The notes beneath the pieces were generated by a model. That model was not told the origin of the DNA. It did not search any database and was given only the letters and a program-made list of their open reading frames with translations. A DNA stretch of 64,000 nucleotides from Escherichia coli. GTDB taxonomy: Bacteria; Pseudomonadota; Gammaproteobacteria; Enterobacterales; Enterobacteriaceae. The DNA is taken from NCBI RefSeq assembly GCF_011881725.1, contig NZ_JAATUR010000007.1:51797-115796 (forward strand). The letters are read 5' to 3'. This document shows, piece by piece, positions 46,664 to 55,768 of this stretch. Position numbers and translations under genes: made by a program. Numbering within the stretch: position 1 is the stretch's first letter; each line of letters begins with the position of its first letter.

Positions 46664-47014
46664 ATGCCAAAATCAGAAACAACCATAAAATTTACTCCAG
46701 CAATAGGCAAAGAATTGCTATCCGTAATCCAGGATAACATACCTGAAAGTGACTATAAAATACGCAGGAGAATCAGGACTGCTGACTCAGTTAATGCAGT
46801 TGGTACGTTAGTCGACATAACAATTATAGTAGCCACGTCGTCACCAGCTTGTATAGCCATTGCATCCATCGCAAGAAAATGGATACAGACCAGATCATCC
46901 AAAAAAATAACAATGACCACAGAGAAAGGTAAAATCGAAGTAGAAAACCTGACGTCAAAAGAACTGATTGAAGTAATGGAGCAGTGCAAGAACATCAGCT
47001 TCAAAGAGGAATAA
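46664..47014 (+). CDS. Small membrane protein, EACC1-like layout, on the strand opposite to the late genes
   Basis: Encodes 116 residues. An N-terminal beta-alpha part (TTIKFTPAIGKELLSVIQDN) and basic patch (KIRRRIR) precede one hydrophobic segment (about residues 45-70), then RKWIQTRSSKKITM and a GKIEVENLTSKELIEVMEQC strand-helix ending. The order small fold, membrane helix, Trp-basic anchor, GxxEV strand recalls 'effector-associated constant component' proteins of bacterial conflict systems, but this is only a resemblance. It is the only plus-strand gene among the late genes and is flanked by hairpins. Candidate lysogenic-conversion or exclusion gene. Not recognised by name. Confidence 0.65.
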   Translation: MPKSETTIKFTPAIGKELLSVIQDNIPESDYKIRRRIRTADSVNAVGTLVDITIIVATSSPACIAIASIARKWIQTRSSKKITMTTEKGKIEVENLTSKELIEVMEQCKNISFKEE

Positions 47015-47020
47015 CCTGAC

Positions 47021-47043
47021 GCGCCGGTCAAACCGGCGCCTTT
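47021..47043 (+). terminator. Hairpin terminator after the plus-strand cargo gene
   Basis: GCGCCGGT, three-base loop, ACCGGCGC, then TTT; between convergent genes. Confidence 0.7.
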
Positions 47044-47052
47044 CCATCACGC

Positions 47053-47397
47053 CTACTTAACCTTCACACAGTCGTAAGTAGCATACTGACGTGGAGCGTC
47101 CATGCTGGCTTGCAGCCACTGGGCATTGAGAATTATCTTGCCGTTTCGATTGATGTACTCAAGACCAACCCATCTTCCAGGCTGATCGGTAGCCATACGC
47201 CAATCCATCTTGATATTGTTATAATCGCCTTTGTTTTTCAGGAAGGTGATTTTTTGCATTTCTGGCTTTGCGCCATTGATTCTGGCTAAGCCATCATCTG
47301 CCCAATGGATTTTAAAATCACCACATTGCTGATCTGCAAAAGCGGGTGCTGATATAAGCACCGCGAACACGGTAACAGTGCAAAGTAAATGTCTCAC
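47053..47397 (-). CDS. Small exported protein of unknown function (phage cargo)
   Basis: Encodes 114 residues. Clear signal peptide (MRHLLCTVTVFAVLISAPAFA, cleavage before DQQCGDFK) without a lipobox; the mature protein of about 93 residues has two Cys residues (near positions 25 and 110) that could form a disulfide. The body (WVGLEYINRNGKIILNAQWLQ) looks beta-rich. It is inserted between the spike and hub genes, where tail modules normally have no exported protein. Probably acts in the periplasm; I do not recognise a family. Confidence 0.7.
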   Translation of the reverse strand: MRHLLCTVTVFAVLISAPAFADQQCGDFKIHWADDGLARINGAKPEMQKITFLKNKGDYNNIKMDWRMATDQPGRWVGLEYINRNGKIILNAQWLQASMDAPRQYATYDCVKVK

Positions 47398-47409
47398 GGC
47401 CCCACCTCA

Positions 47410-48474
47410 CTAATTCGTCGTCCCTTGCATTGCTTTCGGGCTATAAAGATCACGAGCCCCACGCGCAAAACACATCAAATCCATGTACCACGCCTGACCT
47501 CTGGTGTCGCCAGTATAGTCGATAGCTTTGACGATATAAACGCCATCTGTCGCAATGCTGGCAGCCTGTGACGTCGTGCCGGTCAGCACACGGTTGCCGT
47601 TCTCTTCCGTTTCAGTGATACGCTCGGGCGACTGTGCGATTTCGCTATTGCCGAGCGCGGCGCGGTACACCGAAGCCTGATCGAGCTGGATAAGACCATT
47701 AATGCGGATGTTTGGGTTTATCAGGCACCGCACGTTTACGCCGCCGCCCATTGTCTGTTGCGGCATACCGATCAGGCCAGTATTGGCATTCAACACAATG
47801 GCTTCGTGAATATATTTATCCTCCGGCACCATCTGGACCTGACCATCCACCAGCTGCCATGTCGCTTTGCACTGCGCAGCAATATTATCCATCACGTTGC
47901 GGCTGGATGAGTAAATCGCGCGGCCACGAGGAAACACGGTATCAGGAAAGTCGCCGGTAATGCCCTGTGTCACGCCGAACGCGTTGAAATCCTGCATCGT
48001 CGCCCGGTGCAGATCCGCAACGGTATAACCAGCTGCAAGCGTGGTGATGGTGGTCGCATAGAGGAACGCTTCGTGATCACCAATGGCCTGAATCAACACC
48101 CAGGAATCGGTGATGTTGTCCTTCCCGGTGACGGTAAAGCGAATATCACCGTCAAAAATCAGGCCGTAGTTCTGACCGTTCACCTGCCCTATCTGGTCTG
48201 GTGAAATCTCCCGGGCTACACCAACCTGGCTCGCATCAACATCCGGCGCTATGCCGTCATACCCGGCAATGATGCGAATTTTGGCAAACTCCTGCCCCAG
48301 TATCTTGTTCGTGGTATCGGTGGAAAGGTTATAAATTTTCACGTTAGCCACGCGCGGCCAGCTCGTGTCTGCCCACTCGATCTGGAACGTGACCTTAAAG
48401 TCAGACAGGGAAACGCCCTGTCCGTTCTGGTCCAACAGCTGTAACTCAAAATGGCGCATCCAGTTAAAAGACAT
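47410..48474 (-). CDS. Baseplate hub protein (gpD / Mu gp44-like)
   Basis: Encodes 354 residues. N-terminal FELQLLDQNGQGVSLSDFKV and a middle DPDTV-like repeat of strand segments (FDGDIRFTVTGKDNITDSWVLIQAIGDHEAF) agree with hub proteins that hold the central spike. A late region IDYTGDTRGQAWYMDLMCFA fits the same fold. The call rests largely on order: after tape measure, Dit-like protein and plug, before the spike. Confidence 0.75.
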   Translation of the reverse strand: MSFNWMRHFELQLLDQNGQGVSLSDFKVTFQIEWADTSWPRVANVKIYNLSTDTTNKILGQEFAKIRIIAGYDGIAPDVDASQVGVAREISPDQIGQVNGQNYGLIFDGDIRFTVTGKDNITDSWVLIQAIGDHEAFLYATTITTLAAGYTVADLHRATMQDFNAFGVTQGITGDFPDTVFPRGRAIYSSSRNVMDNIAAQCKATWQLVDGQVQMVPEDKYIHEAIVLNANTGLIGMPQQTMGGGVNVRCLINPNIRINGLIQLDQASVYRAALGNSEIAQSPERITETEENGNRVLTGTTSQAASIATDGVYIVKAIDYTGDTRGQAWYMDLMCFARGARDLYSPKAMQGTTN

Positions 48475-48476
48475 TT

Positions 48477-48782
48477 CTACTCCTGTACGAAAATGAGGTG
48501 GCTGTATGTGCCGAGGTTGGTTTTGGTGGGCTCTTCTGGTGCGCCCTTATCGGTCGCCACCACCAGCGCGCCATCAATGCCGAGCTGTGGATATTGTCGC
48601 AATAGGTTCACGCCGGTCAGTAGAGGTACGCCAGAAAGCAGCGCAGCGCCGCCGCTATCCATCACGTCCATGATCCAGCCAGCCGCATCACGCCAGATGA
48701 TCCTTAGCGTATACGTGGTATTGCCCAGCAAAACGCGGAACTGCTGATTGTCAGGTGAAAGCGGTATTTCGTTAAACTGCAT
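48477..48782 (-). CDS. Phage baseplate plug family protein
   Basis: Encodes 101 residues from MQFNEIPLSPDNQQFRVLLGN; 26 codons upstream are open but belong to the end of the preceding gene. The sequence YTLRIIWRDAAGWIMDVMDSGG with its C-terminal NLGTYSHLIFV matches the small 'baseplate plug' proteins of contractile phages such as AP22-like and Pam3-like viruses. Confidence 0.78.
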   Translation of the reverse strand: MQFNEIPLSPDNQQFRVLLGNTTYTLRIIWRDAAGWIMDVMDSGGAALLSGVPLLTGVNLLRQYPQLGIDGALVVATDKGAPEEPTKTNLGTYSHLIFVQE

Positions 48783-48792
48783 ATAAACCTCA

Positions 48793-49407
48793 TTAGAAAG
48801 GTAACTGATAACGTCCGCCAACCTTACTCGCACCCGTGACCTGCCCCAAGAGGGAGTCATTCACCGATGTAACCGATTTCGTCCCGGAATTCTGCACCGC
48901 TGATGTACTAACACCATCCTGCATATCCGACTTATCTGCGACCTGCTTTTTGAATGTCTGCGACATGATCACTTCACGCAGGGTAAGCGTGCAGTTCAGC
49001 ACGTTCTCGCTGGTTTTATCGGTCGTCACCTCAATGGCACGCACCAGCATATTGGTGTACACCCTCTTCCCGGTAATCACATCGAACGGCACGCGCTCAA
49101 GCTGCATATCCAGCAGCTTTTGGTATGTCTCCTTTGGGCTAAGCCCAGTGTTAAGACCGATTGAAGATGTATCAATGAAGTCCAGCAACGAACCGCCACC
49201 AGCGAAGCCGCATTCCATTGTGACTTCGCTGGGACGCTTATACGCATGATCGGCAATGAAACCCGAAGCACTATTCGTTGTCGGCTTCTCAACTGGATGC
49301 TCAGTAATTTCGAGCGCATCATAATGCTTTTCGGAAACAACCACGCTGGGAATTAATATGCCAATTCGCCGGGATTGCTGGCGAAAAATAGCTGATAAAA
49401 TATCCAT
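48793..49407 (-). CDS. Dit-like baseplate/tail protein
   Basis: Encodes 204 residues. Begins MDILSAIFRQQSRRIG and has HPVEKPTTNSASGFIADHAYKRPSEVTMEC, the pattern of Dit-like N-terminal domains found just after tape measure genes in this type of myovirus. The C-terminal part (residues about 155-204) is Ser/Gly-rich. Its start overlaps the tape measure stop by one base. Confidence 0.75.
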   Translation of the reverse strand: MDILSAIFRQQSRRIGILIPSVVVSEKHYDALEITEHPVEKPTTNSASGFIADHAYKRPSEVTMECGFAGGGSLLDFIDTSSIGLNTGLSPKETYQKLLDMQLERVPFDVITGKRVYTNMLVRAIEVTTDKTSENVLNCTLTLREVIMSQTFKKQVADKSDMQDGVSTSAVQNSGTKSVTSVNDSLLGQVTGASKVGGRYQLPF

Positions 49408-51674
49408 TATCTCGGTCCTGCGGTGATTTGCTGGGTTAACTGTGAGTTCACACCCTTTTGACGGTCAACAGTCAAACGGGCAGCTTCGCGCGGATCGGAA
49501 ACGCCGTAGATGTTAATGTTCGTTTCCTGCTGAATCACCGGGGCGCTGGTGGGCATATTGCTCATCACTTTCGGAATGTAGTTGCGCGTTTCCTGCGGCA
49601 TTAGCCCCATGCCATAACGCTTAACATTCCCGATCCCCCAGTTATATGATGCCAGTGCTTTGCTAAGGTCTCCGCCGTTCTGCCGCAACAGCTGACTGAG
49701 GTACTTAGCGGCTGCCTGAGCTGACTTTTCCGGGTCGAATACATCATTGCCACGCAGGCCCATGTCGCGCGCCGTGCCATCCATAAACTGAAACAGACCT
49801 TTCGCGCCTGCGCCGGACACAGCGAACTGGTTACCACCCGACTCAGTGATCGCCACGCTTTTCAACAAGCCAGCAGGCAGCTGATAAAGAGACTCCAGCT
49901 TATTGAACAATGGCCCCATCCAGTCGAGCAAAACCTTGCCCTGCGCTGTGGCTTGTGGGCGTTTAACTGATTGCGCCAACTGGGTGGGATCGCTCGGTAT
50001 ATTTGGAGAGATTTCAGCAGCACCTGCCGGTGAGAAAAGTAAATTACCGATTTTGGCAATCCCGTCTGAGATCTTTTCAAGATAACCATTAGCAGCCTGC
50101 TGTCGGTTTTTTATTTCATCTCTTTCATGCGGGGCAATTTCATTACTACGAACATGCTGTTCCGCCCCTGGAATGTCAGGCTGAACATTATCGCCATGCA
50201 CTACACCGTTACTCTGTCCCTGCCAGATAACTTTACCGGGTCCCCCGTGCAGCCAATCCATCCATGCAGGCCATTCTCTTACCTCGCTAACATCTTTTCG
50301 CCCAAGGTCGGTTTTGATGCCAACCGTAGCAAGAGCATCACCAATGTTCCTTTTGATATAGTCCAAAGATGATTTGGCACTGGCTTTTATGTTTTCACGA
50401 TCTGAAACCACATAACCGGCATACAATCCCCATAATTTAAGCCAAGGGGGTATCGGAAGGCCGGATATTTTTGCGAACGCTCCTAGCACTTTTGTTACCC
50501 AAACACCAGCAATGAAGGTGGCCAAAATTTCCAGCGAGTTCTGCCACCCACCGACAGAATCCTTCAGCCCAAGCAGCTTATCGCGCAGCCAGAGAATTGC
50601 CTTTTTCGCCTTTTCTATTGCTGGCTCCCACTTGCTCCAGTCAATCAGGCTTTTGCCACCCTCCTTCCACGTCTTGTAATCGTCATACAGTAATCCGATC
50701 GCCAGAATCAGTGTGGTGATAATTCCAATCGGAGATTTCAGGAACGCAGAATTCAGCAGACGCCATGCGACCAGAAGAGCACCGAATATTTTCAGCAGAT
50801 TTTTACTGCCATCATCCAGACGCTTCCACCAGTCAATGACAGAGCCAGCGCCCTGTATCAGCCTCCACGCCATTCGTGTGAATGCGTTCGCAAGCCAGAT
50901 CACACCTTTAATGACTTTGGTCAACGTCTCTTCAATCTTCGGGAAGTTGTCGAGGATGCGCCGCCGCAGGCTGTCCAGCGAACCAGCAAGACCACCAGCG
51001 AGGTTTGAGCCGATCTTGTCCCGCATTATGCCGAACAACGACGTAAGCCCGCTCATGGACGTCATGAATTTGTTGGACTGAACGGCTGCCTTATCAGCGT
51101 TGAACCCCGTCTTTTGCAGCATAGACTGGTAATCGGCGGTAAAGCCATTCATGCCACGCCGCATCGCCATCAGCGTGTTTTCATCGATGCCGAGCATCTG
51201 CGCGTATTGCTTCGCGCGGTAATACGGCATGTTGTTGAGCTTTTGCCCAATGCCAGTAAAGATGGCTGCAGTATCACGCATCTTTCCGCTGGCATCACGG
51301 GTCTGGACACCCAGGCGGTTCAGGAAGCCTTCCGCCCCCGGATTGCTACGCATGAAACCAGCCAGTCCTTCAAGGGAGGACATGGCCGACTCGGCGCTGG
51401 CACCGGTCTGCAATGCGGCATAGCCCAGCGCTTTGATGCCCTGGACGCTGGCCCCCGTCCGCTGGGATGCCCAGTAAGTTTTATCTAGACCATTCGCGAT
51501 CTGGGTGGTAAATCCGACAATGCTCAGCGCTGCGCCTTCCACCACCGCGCCGACCTTCATAACGTTTGCGGTAACGCCTTTCAGCACGGATTCAAACTTA
51601 TTAGCGCCAGCCTGATCGATATCGAATCCCAGCGAAACAAGGAAATCTTTAATCGTATCTGCGTTACCGCTCAT
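49407..51674 (-). CDS. Tail tape measure protein with C-terminal lytic transglycosylase domain
   Basis: Encodes 755 residues. The N-terminal 330 residues are helical with Gly/Ala-rich tape measure features and hydrophobic segments near 300-330 (LLKIFGALLVAWRLL, IGIITTLILAIGLLYDD). A soluble lytic transglycosylase (SLT/goose lysozyme-like) domain lies at about residues 615-720, with the catalytic Glu in SVAITESGGNQFAVSGAGAKGLFQFM and ALASYNWGIGNVKRYG. It sets tail length and locally digests peptidoglycan during DNA entry. Confidence 0.92.
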   Translation of the reverse strand: MSGNADTIKDFLVSLGFDIDQAGANKFESVLKGVTANVMKVGAVVEGAALSIVGFTTQIANGLDKTYWASQRTGASVQGIKALGYAALQTGASAESAMSSLEGLAGFMRSNPGAEGFLNRLGVQTRDASGKMRDTAAIFTGIGQKLNNMPYYRAKQYAQMLGIDENTLMAMRRGMNGFTADYQSMLQKTGFNADKAAVQSNKFMTSMSGLTSLFGIMRDKIGSNLAGGLAGSLDSLRRRILDNFPKIEETLTKVIKGVIWLANAFTRMAWRLIQGAGSVIDWWKRLDDGSKNLLKIFGALLVAWRLLNSAFLKSPIGIITTLILAIGLLYDDYKTWKEGGKSLIDWSKWEPAIEKAKKAILWLRDKLLGLKDSVGGWQNSLEILATFIAGVWVTKVLGAFAKISGLPIPPWLKLWGLYAGYVVSDRENIKASAKSSLDYIKRNIGDALATVGIKTDLGRKDVSEVREWPAWMDWLHGGPGKVIWQGQSNGVVHGDNVQPDIPGAEQHVRSNEIAPHERDEIKNRQQAANGYLEKISDGIAKIGNLLFSPAGAAEISPNIPSDPTQLAQSVKRPQATAQGKVLLDWMGPLFNKLESLYQLPAGLLKSVAITESGGNQFAVSGAGAKGLFQFMDGTARDMGLRGNDVFDPEKSAQAAAKYLSQLLRQNGGDLSKALASYNWGIGNVKRYGMGLMPQETRNYIPKVMSNMPTSAPVIQQETNINIYGVSDPREAARLTVDRQKGVNSQLTQQITAGPR

Positions 51675-52277
51675 TGGCCGCTCTCCATTTATCTACCCTG
51701 GCGTCGTTATCCTCGCGCATGTCGAGGTAGTCATTGAGAAGCGCGATGCGGCAAAGGTCTACCGCACCGCTGTTAAGGTCTTTCTGGTCAAGATGAAAGG
51801 CAAGCGCCGGACGAAGAATAAAATCTTCACCGCCCGGCAGGCTGTTGAAGGTTATTCCGCTGGCGGGGTGGGCGTCTCGCTGGTAGGGAGTCCTTGCAAA
51901 AAATTTCCCAGCGAGTCGGCGACCACCCGCGCCACCAGTTGCAGCATGGTCAGCAGGTCGATATCGTCAAACGCCATTTCGCCATGCTGGCAGACCGGCA
52001 CCCAGCCTTTCATGTGCTCGCGTGAAACAACGGAAAGGCAGGGGAACAGGATAGCGTCCACGTCGCCATCGCTCAGATCGGACACAGCATTGGCAATCTT
52101 TGGCAGGATGGTAGCCATCGCGCCTTCGGTGTCTTTGCTGCTGATCTTCTCCTGAACGCTCCGAAAGTCAGAAACCATCCCGGCCAGCACCGGCAACAGC
52201 TTGCGGGACACCTTCAGCTGTTCGAAAACGCTGAGCTTTGCGGTGCGATATTTCACGCCTTTAATTTCGAATTCCAT
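51664..52277 (-). CDS. Tail assembly chaperone, long form by -1 ribosomal frameshift (GT-like)
   Basis: The zero-frame product (51852-52277, listed separately) contains the slippery run T TTT TTG at 51903-51897, preceded by AAA. A -1 slip there leads into a frame open for 77 codons (through SGITFNSLPGGEDFILRPAL and LCRIALLNDYLDMREDNDAR) to TAA at 51664-51666, just past the tape measure start at 51674. The joined product would be about 204 residues. Frameshifted pairs directly upstream of the tape measure gene are a hallmark of long-tailed phages (lambda G/GT), and the extension fills an otherwise empty gap. Confidence 0.7.
51852..52277 (-). CDS. Tail assembly chaperone, short form (G-like)
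   Basis: Encodes 141 residues. Small helical protein (MEFEIKGVKYRTAKLSVFEQLKVSRKLLPVLAGM) with the usual position between tail tube and tape measure genes. The last 14 residues after the slippery site (GLPTSETPTPPAE) are low-complexity, as expected for the unshifted tail of such proteins. Confidence 0.8.
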   Translation of the reverse strand: MEFEIKGVKYRTAKLSVFEQLKVSRKLLPVLAGMVSDFRSVQEKISSKDTEGAMATILPKIANAVSDLSDGDVDAILFPCLSVVSREHMKGWVPVCQHGEMAFDDIDLLTMLQLVARVVADSLGNFLQGLPTSETPTPPAE

Positions 52278-52280
52278 GCG

Positions 52281-52721
52281 TTAAAACTCCCCGAGCAGCT
52301 GGTCAATCTTGCCGCAGTCGAACACCCAGGAAACAGTCCCGCCCTCTTTGGCGTTATTGAAATCAGGCTGTTTCTGGAATGCGCACGAACGCGCAGTAGA
52401 AATATCACCCGATGCCGTGTTGCGAATGACGATCACGTTATTGCCCCAGGTGGCAGAGGACTGGCTTTGCGCGTTATACGCCAGAGACAGCTTCTTGTTC
52501 ACCGGGGAGGTTTTCAGCAGCGTCACCGTAATTGTGCCTGACTTATCGGCGTGCAGGCTGTGCATCACTTCGCCATCGGCACCGATGGTCATGGTGTTCT
52601 TGTTGCCGCCCATGGTCTGGGTGATACCTTCCTCAGAGTTCGCAGAACCCTGACCAAGATCGATAACGCCGGTCGGCCCGATGAGCGACGCGGTTACATC
52701 GAGAAAAGAATAAGTTGCCAT
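52281..52721 (-). CDS. Tail tube protein (DUF3277 family)
   Basis: Encodes 146 residues. Motifs TYSFLDVTASLIGPTG and DGEVMHSLHADKSGTITVTLLKTSPVN match the DUF3277 tube proteins of AP22/Mu-like myoviruses. Follows the sheath gene by 10 bases. Confidence 0.88.
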   Translation of the reverse strand: MATYSFLDVTASLIGPTGVIDLGQGSANSEEGITQTMGGNKNTMTIGADGEVMHSLHADKSGTITVTLLKTSPVNKKLSLAYNAQSQSSATWGNNVIVIRNTASGDISTARSCAFQKQPDFNNAKEGGTVSWVFDCGKIDQLLGEF

Positions 52722-52731
52722 TTATCGCTCC

Positions 52732-53892
52732 TTAGCGAACCACGTTGATCTGCACATCGGCATAATGAACTGCGCCAGCCAGCTTACAGGCCACCTGAAT
52801 TAACGGTGCTTTGCGAGCTTCTCGGTCGGCCTGCGCCTGTTCTGAAAGAGGTTGCGCATACACGTAATAACCTTTAGTCAGCGTATCGCCGGAATTCAGC
52901 TGTCCGATAGGTCCACCATTCCACACGCCAGCCGCTACCAGACCGTTCGTGACGGACTGATCCATGGACTGTTCAACGTTGGAAAGCAGACGGGTCACAC
53001 CGGCATCAGTCTGCGGAATTTTGGTGGTGCTGGTGTAAAGCAGGTTATAGAGGTTGGTCTGAACGTAGTTCTGCAACCAGTCGAGCCCGTGGCGCTCGTC
53101 GAAGAAGTCACCGTTCGCCATGACGCCCTGTTGCAGGATCGCCGTGTCGTTGGCGTAGCACACGAACACGTTCGCATTCTTCGCATCCACAGCCGCCGCC
53201 TGTCCTACCGTCAGCGTTTCGTAGGTTACGCTCGGTTCCTGTTTGAATTTCAGGGTAATGGTGGTATTGCTGCCGTTGAAATTGACAGTAAACGCGCGAC
53301 CGAAAGCTGAAACCGCCGCATAAGGGCTGCTGGAGGAATACTGAACAAAGGTACGGGAATACTTGCCAGCCTTTAATTTCGACGCGACATCGGTCGTCGA
53401 AGTCGTGCTGATAATATCGGCGTTGGCAGATGTTACCCCGAAAATGCGGCTCAGGCTGGACGCTTCGATGAGTTTAGCAACCTCAATCACGTCATCAGCA
53501 TCAAGCACATCGCCACCAGAGACAACATCATCAGCGACAACCAGCCCATACCAGTTGGTATATTGCAGGCAGGCATTAACGGCTTGCACGATAGTTTCAG
53601 TATCTCCACTCTCGGAAGAACTCAGCGTCTTCGCCCAGCGACCAACATAAACCTGTGTCGGCTTCGGTGACTGGCTGAAGAAAACCTGCGCTGCTTTATA
53701 TTCCGGGCTGTCGACACCGAAGTCCTCGCCAATGTCCTCAACGGACGCATAAAGGCGAATGCGTTCCTGCACCGGAATGACAGTGGAAGAGCCGAGGATC
53801 AGCAGCGCGCCGAAGTTACGACCAGTAGCCGCTTTCGGCGAGATGATCACATCAACGTTTACAACGTTGGATACAGGTAAGCCCTGTGCCAT
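52732..53892 (-). CDS. Tail sheath protein (DUF3383 family)
   Basis: Encodes 386 residues. [27 protein letters not shown] at the start and [37 protein letters not shown] near the end fit DUF3383 sheath-type proteins. Together with the baseplate J gene it marks a contractile tail. Confidence 0.9.
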   Translation of the reverse strand: MAQGLPVSNVVNVDVIISPKAATGRNFGALLILGSSTVIPVQERIRLYASVEDIGEDFGVDSPEYKAAQVFFSQSPKPTQVYVGRWAKTLSSSESGDTETIVQAVNACLQYTNWYGLVVADDVVSGGDVLDADDVIEVAKLIEASSLSRIFGVTSANADIISTTSTTDVASKLKAGKYSRTFVQYSSSSPYAAVSAFGRAFTVNFNGSNTTITLKFKQEPSVTYETLTVGQAAAVDAKNANVFVCYANDTAILQQGVMANGDFFDERHGLDWLQNYVQTNLYNLLYTSTTKIPQTDAGVTRLLSNVEQSMDQSVTNGLVAAGVWNGGPIGQLNSGDTLTKGYYVYAQPLSEQAQADREARKAPLIQVACKLAGAVHYADVQINVVR

Positions 53893-53895
53893 AGG

Positions 53896-54459
53896 TTAAT
53901 CTCCAAAAAATAATACTGGTGCATCCACCAGCGATTTGATGCCGTACTCGCGCACAACCTTACGGCGCAGACGCACCGTCATATCGTAGCGGCGGACCCA
54001 TTTCTGATTAATAAGTTCAGGGAAGGGAGTCAGACCTGTGTAATCGCCAAGAGACAGCCCCAGCGCATTCAGTGCTGCGTTGTTCTGCGGCACAGATATA
54101 CCGTCACGAAACCGGGACGCATACACCATCCCCGCCGGTCCATAAAACGAAGCCATACACTCAATCGTTTCATGCCGCCAGAGCTGAGAGCCATCATCAG
54201 TCTGTCTGGTGAATGCCGGACTGTCATCACCTGACCATCCGATAACCCCAAACGCACACCAGTTCGTTTCAACCGGTAGCAGTGGCGGCTGCTCTTTCTG
54301 CCAGCGCGGACGAACCATCCCGGCAGACAGACCGGAAACGTTACGCATCCACTGGCTTAACAGCCTGTCGAGCGCTTCGTCATAATCCGGATCACCACTG
54401 GTTGGTATCAGCCATCCGCGCTCTGTACTGGTGTTATTGCTCAACCGGAGTTCCCCCAT
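53896..54459 (-). CDS. Phage neck terminator protein (LIC_12616/gp12-like)
   Basis: Encodes 187 residues from ATG at 54459; a TTG five codons further in (54444) has a better ribosome site (GGGGGA) and may be the true start. Contains LPVETNWCAFGVIGWSGDDSPAF and FYGPAGMVYASRFRDGISVPQNN, typical of the neck/terminator family lying before the sheath gene. Overlaps the preceding gene by 26 bases. Confidence 0.75.
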   Translation of the reverse strand: MGELRLSNNTSTERGWLIPTSGDPDYDEALDRLLSQWMRNVSGLSAGMVRPRWQKEQPPLLPVETNWCAFGVIGWSGDDSPAFTRQTDDGSQLWRHETIECMASFYGPAGMVYASRFRDGISVPQNNAALNALGLSLGDYTGLTPFPELINQKWVRRYDMTVRLRRKVVREYGIKSLVDAPVLFFGD

Positions 54460-54823
54460 CAAACGGCAACAGTTCGCAATGCGCCTGGACGAAGCCAGCA
54501 CCGTAAGCGGTATACGGGTCGACGAAAGTCACACGATAATCACGGCCCTGATACGTCACGATATCGGCATCACGGCCAGTCTGCCCCTGTGTCAGCCGCT
54601 CAGTTGTCACGATAAGAATCGCGCCACTGATAACTTGCCCGGACTGCATACGGCGGTTCTCCAGGGAGCGGTCAACGGTAACAACTCCGGCAAACTGCGT
54701 TTTAACTTCGCTGTCACTACCGATCCCGTCATCGTCCACCGTTTGCACGCGACGCGTTACCCACAGGTTGAAGTCGCAAAAATCGGGGTCAAAAAGCACG
54801 TCTGTTACATCAAGAGTCGGCAT
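54434..54823 (-). CDS. Phage head-tail connector protein, unassigned family
   Basis: Encodes 129 residues ([25 protein letters not shown]). Beta-rich; the segment DIVTYQGRDYRVTFVDPYTAYGAGF resembles head-tail stopper proteins. Lies between the gp10-like gene and the neck terminator, overlapping both, so it is most likely a neck component. Confidence 0.68.
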   Translation of the reverse strand: MPTLDVTDVLFDPDFCDFNLWVTRRVQTVDDDGIGSDSEVKTQFAGVVTVDRSLENRRMQSGQVISGAILIVTTERLTQGQTGRDADIVTYQGRDYRVTFVDPYTAYGAGFVQAHCELLPFDGGTPVEQ

Positions 54824-55364
54824 CTTTATCCCTCACAACATGGGTAATCGCTCTGCGATATTGCCCGGTGTCAATTAGCGGTTTCACCAGATCGGTTCCG
54901 GGGGACTCGCCAGCAGCGCGTCGGGCAAGCTCAGCTTTCGCCCCTTTGCGCCCTCGACGTGCGCGGGCTTCAACGGTGCTATCAGCAAGCGGTGTAAAGC
55001 CGGTAATAGTCATGTAACGCCTGACGCCATTAGCGGCCAGCGTTCCGGCGCGGTTGAGCGCTCTTTCCGCCCCCGCCGCATTTCCATCAAGCGCAGCCTG
55101 CGCCGCTGTTTTGAGCTGCGGCAACGTCTGTTCCTCTACCGATTTAACGCCGGGGATCAGGTGCGGGCGTGGGGGAATGTTTTGCGCTGGCGAGCCGTAT
55201 TCGTTGACGTAACCGATCCCGGCATTACCAAACGGAACATCCTCACGCTCGCTGTCTGCTTCCGGGATACCCACCAGCACTTCTTTTTTACTGATGGATT
55301 TGAGCGCATCCAGAATGGCCTGAGCGTTATCCACCCTCGTTGTTACACCGCTTTTGAAGCTCAT
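54810..55364 (-). CDS. HK97 gp10-like head-tail joining protein
   Basis: Encodes 184 residues. [27 protein letters not shown] is the standard motif of the gp10/tail-completion family, and the Arg/Lys-rich segment [18 protein letters not shown] follows. It overlaps its neighbours by 4 (upstream) and 14 (downstream) bases. Confidence 0.82.
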   Translation of the reverse strand: MSFKSGVTTRVDNAQAILDALKSISKKEVLVGIPEADSEREDVPFGNAGIGYVNEYGSPAQNIPPRPHLIPGVKSVEEQTLPQLKTAAQAALDGNAAGAERALNRAGTLAANGVRRYMTITGFTPLADSTVEARARRGRKGAKAELARRAAGESPGTDLVKPLIDTGQYRRAITHVVRDKDADS

Positions 55365-55768
55365 AGCTGGCGACCGCCCGCACCGAACATCGTGATCAGC
55401 TGATAAAATTCAGCGCCATATCGGGTGTTATTCCAGAAGCCTGCGTCAGGGTTTAGCGTCGCGCTGGTGTCATAGCTGACGCTTACCTTGTCAACGGACT
55501 TGGAGGATTGAACACCATTGGTTGAACCGCCCGGGCCGCCAACCAGCATTGCCCGACTATCTGCCGCCCATAGCGTCATGTAGTGAGCCACGAACAACTC
55601 GGCAAAGTACGGAAACAACTTTTTTCCGGTGACGTTTTCGCTCAGCAGTTCATCGGCCAGATTCAGACGAAACTGGATTTGCGCTTCGGGATATTTGGCA
55701 GGGTCAGCAAACTGCGGGAAGTCGCGGCGAAAATCACTTACCGCTGGCAGACTTTGATTCTTTGGCAT
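55361..55768 (-). CDS. DUF4054 head-tail adaptor protein
   Basis: Encodes 135 residues. [32 protein letters not shown] and [15 protein letters not shown], with SVSYDTS later, match DUF4054 proteins (gp6-like connector role) of this phage type. Confidence 0.85.
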   Translation of the reverse strand: MPKNQSLPAVSDFRRDFPQFADPAKYPEAQIQFRLNLADELLSENVTGKKLFPYFAELFVAHYMTLWAADSRAMLVGGPGGSTNGVQSSKSVDKVSVSYDTSATLNPDAGFWNNTRYGAEFYQLITMFGAGGRQL

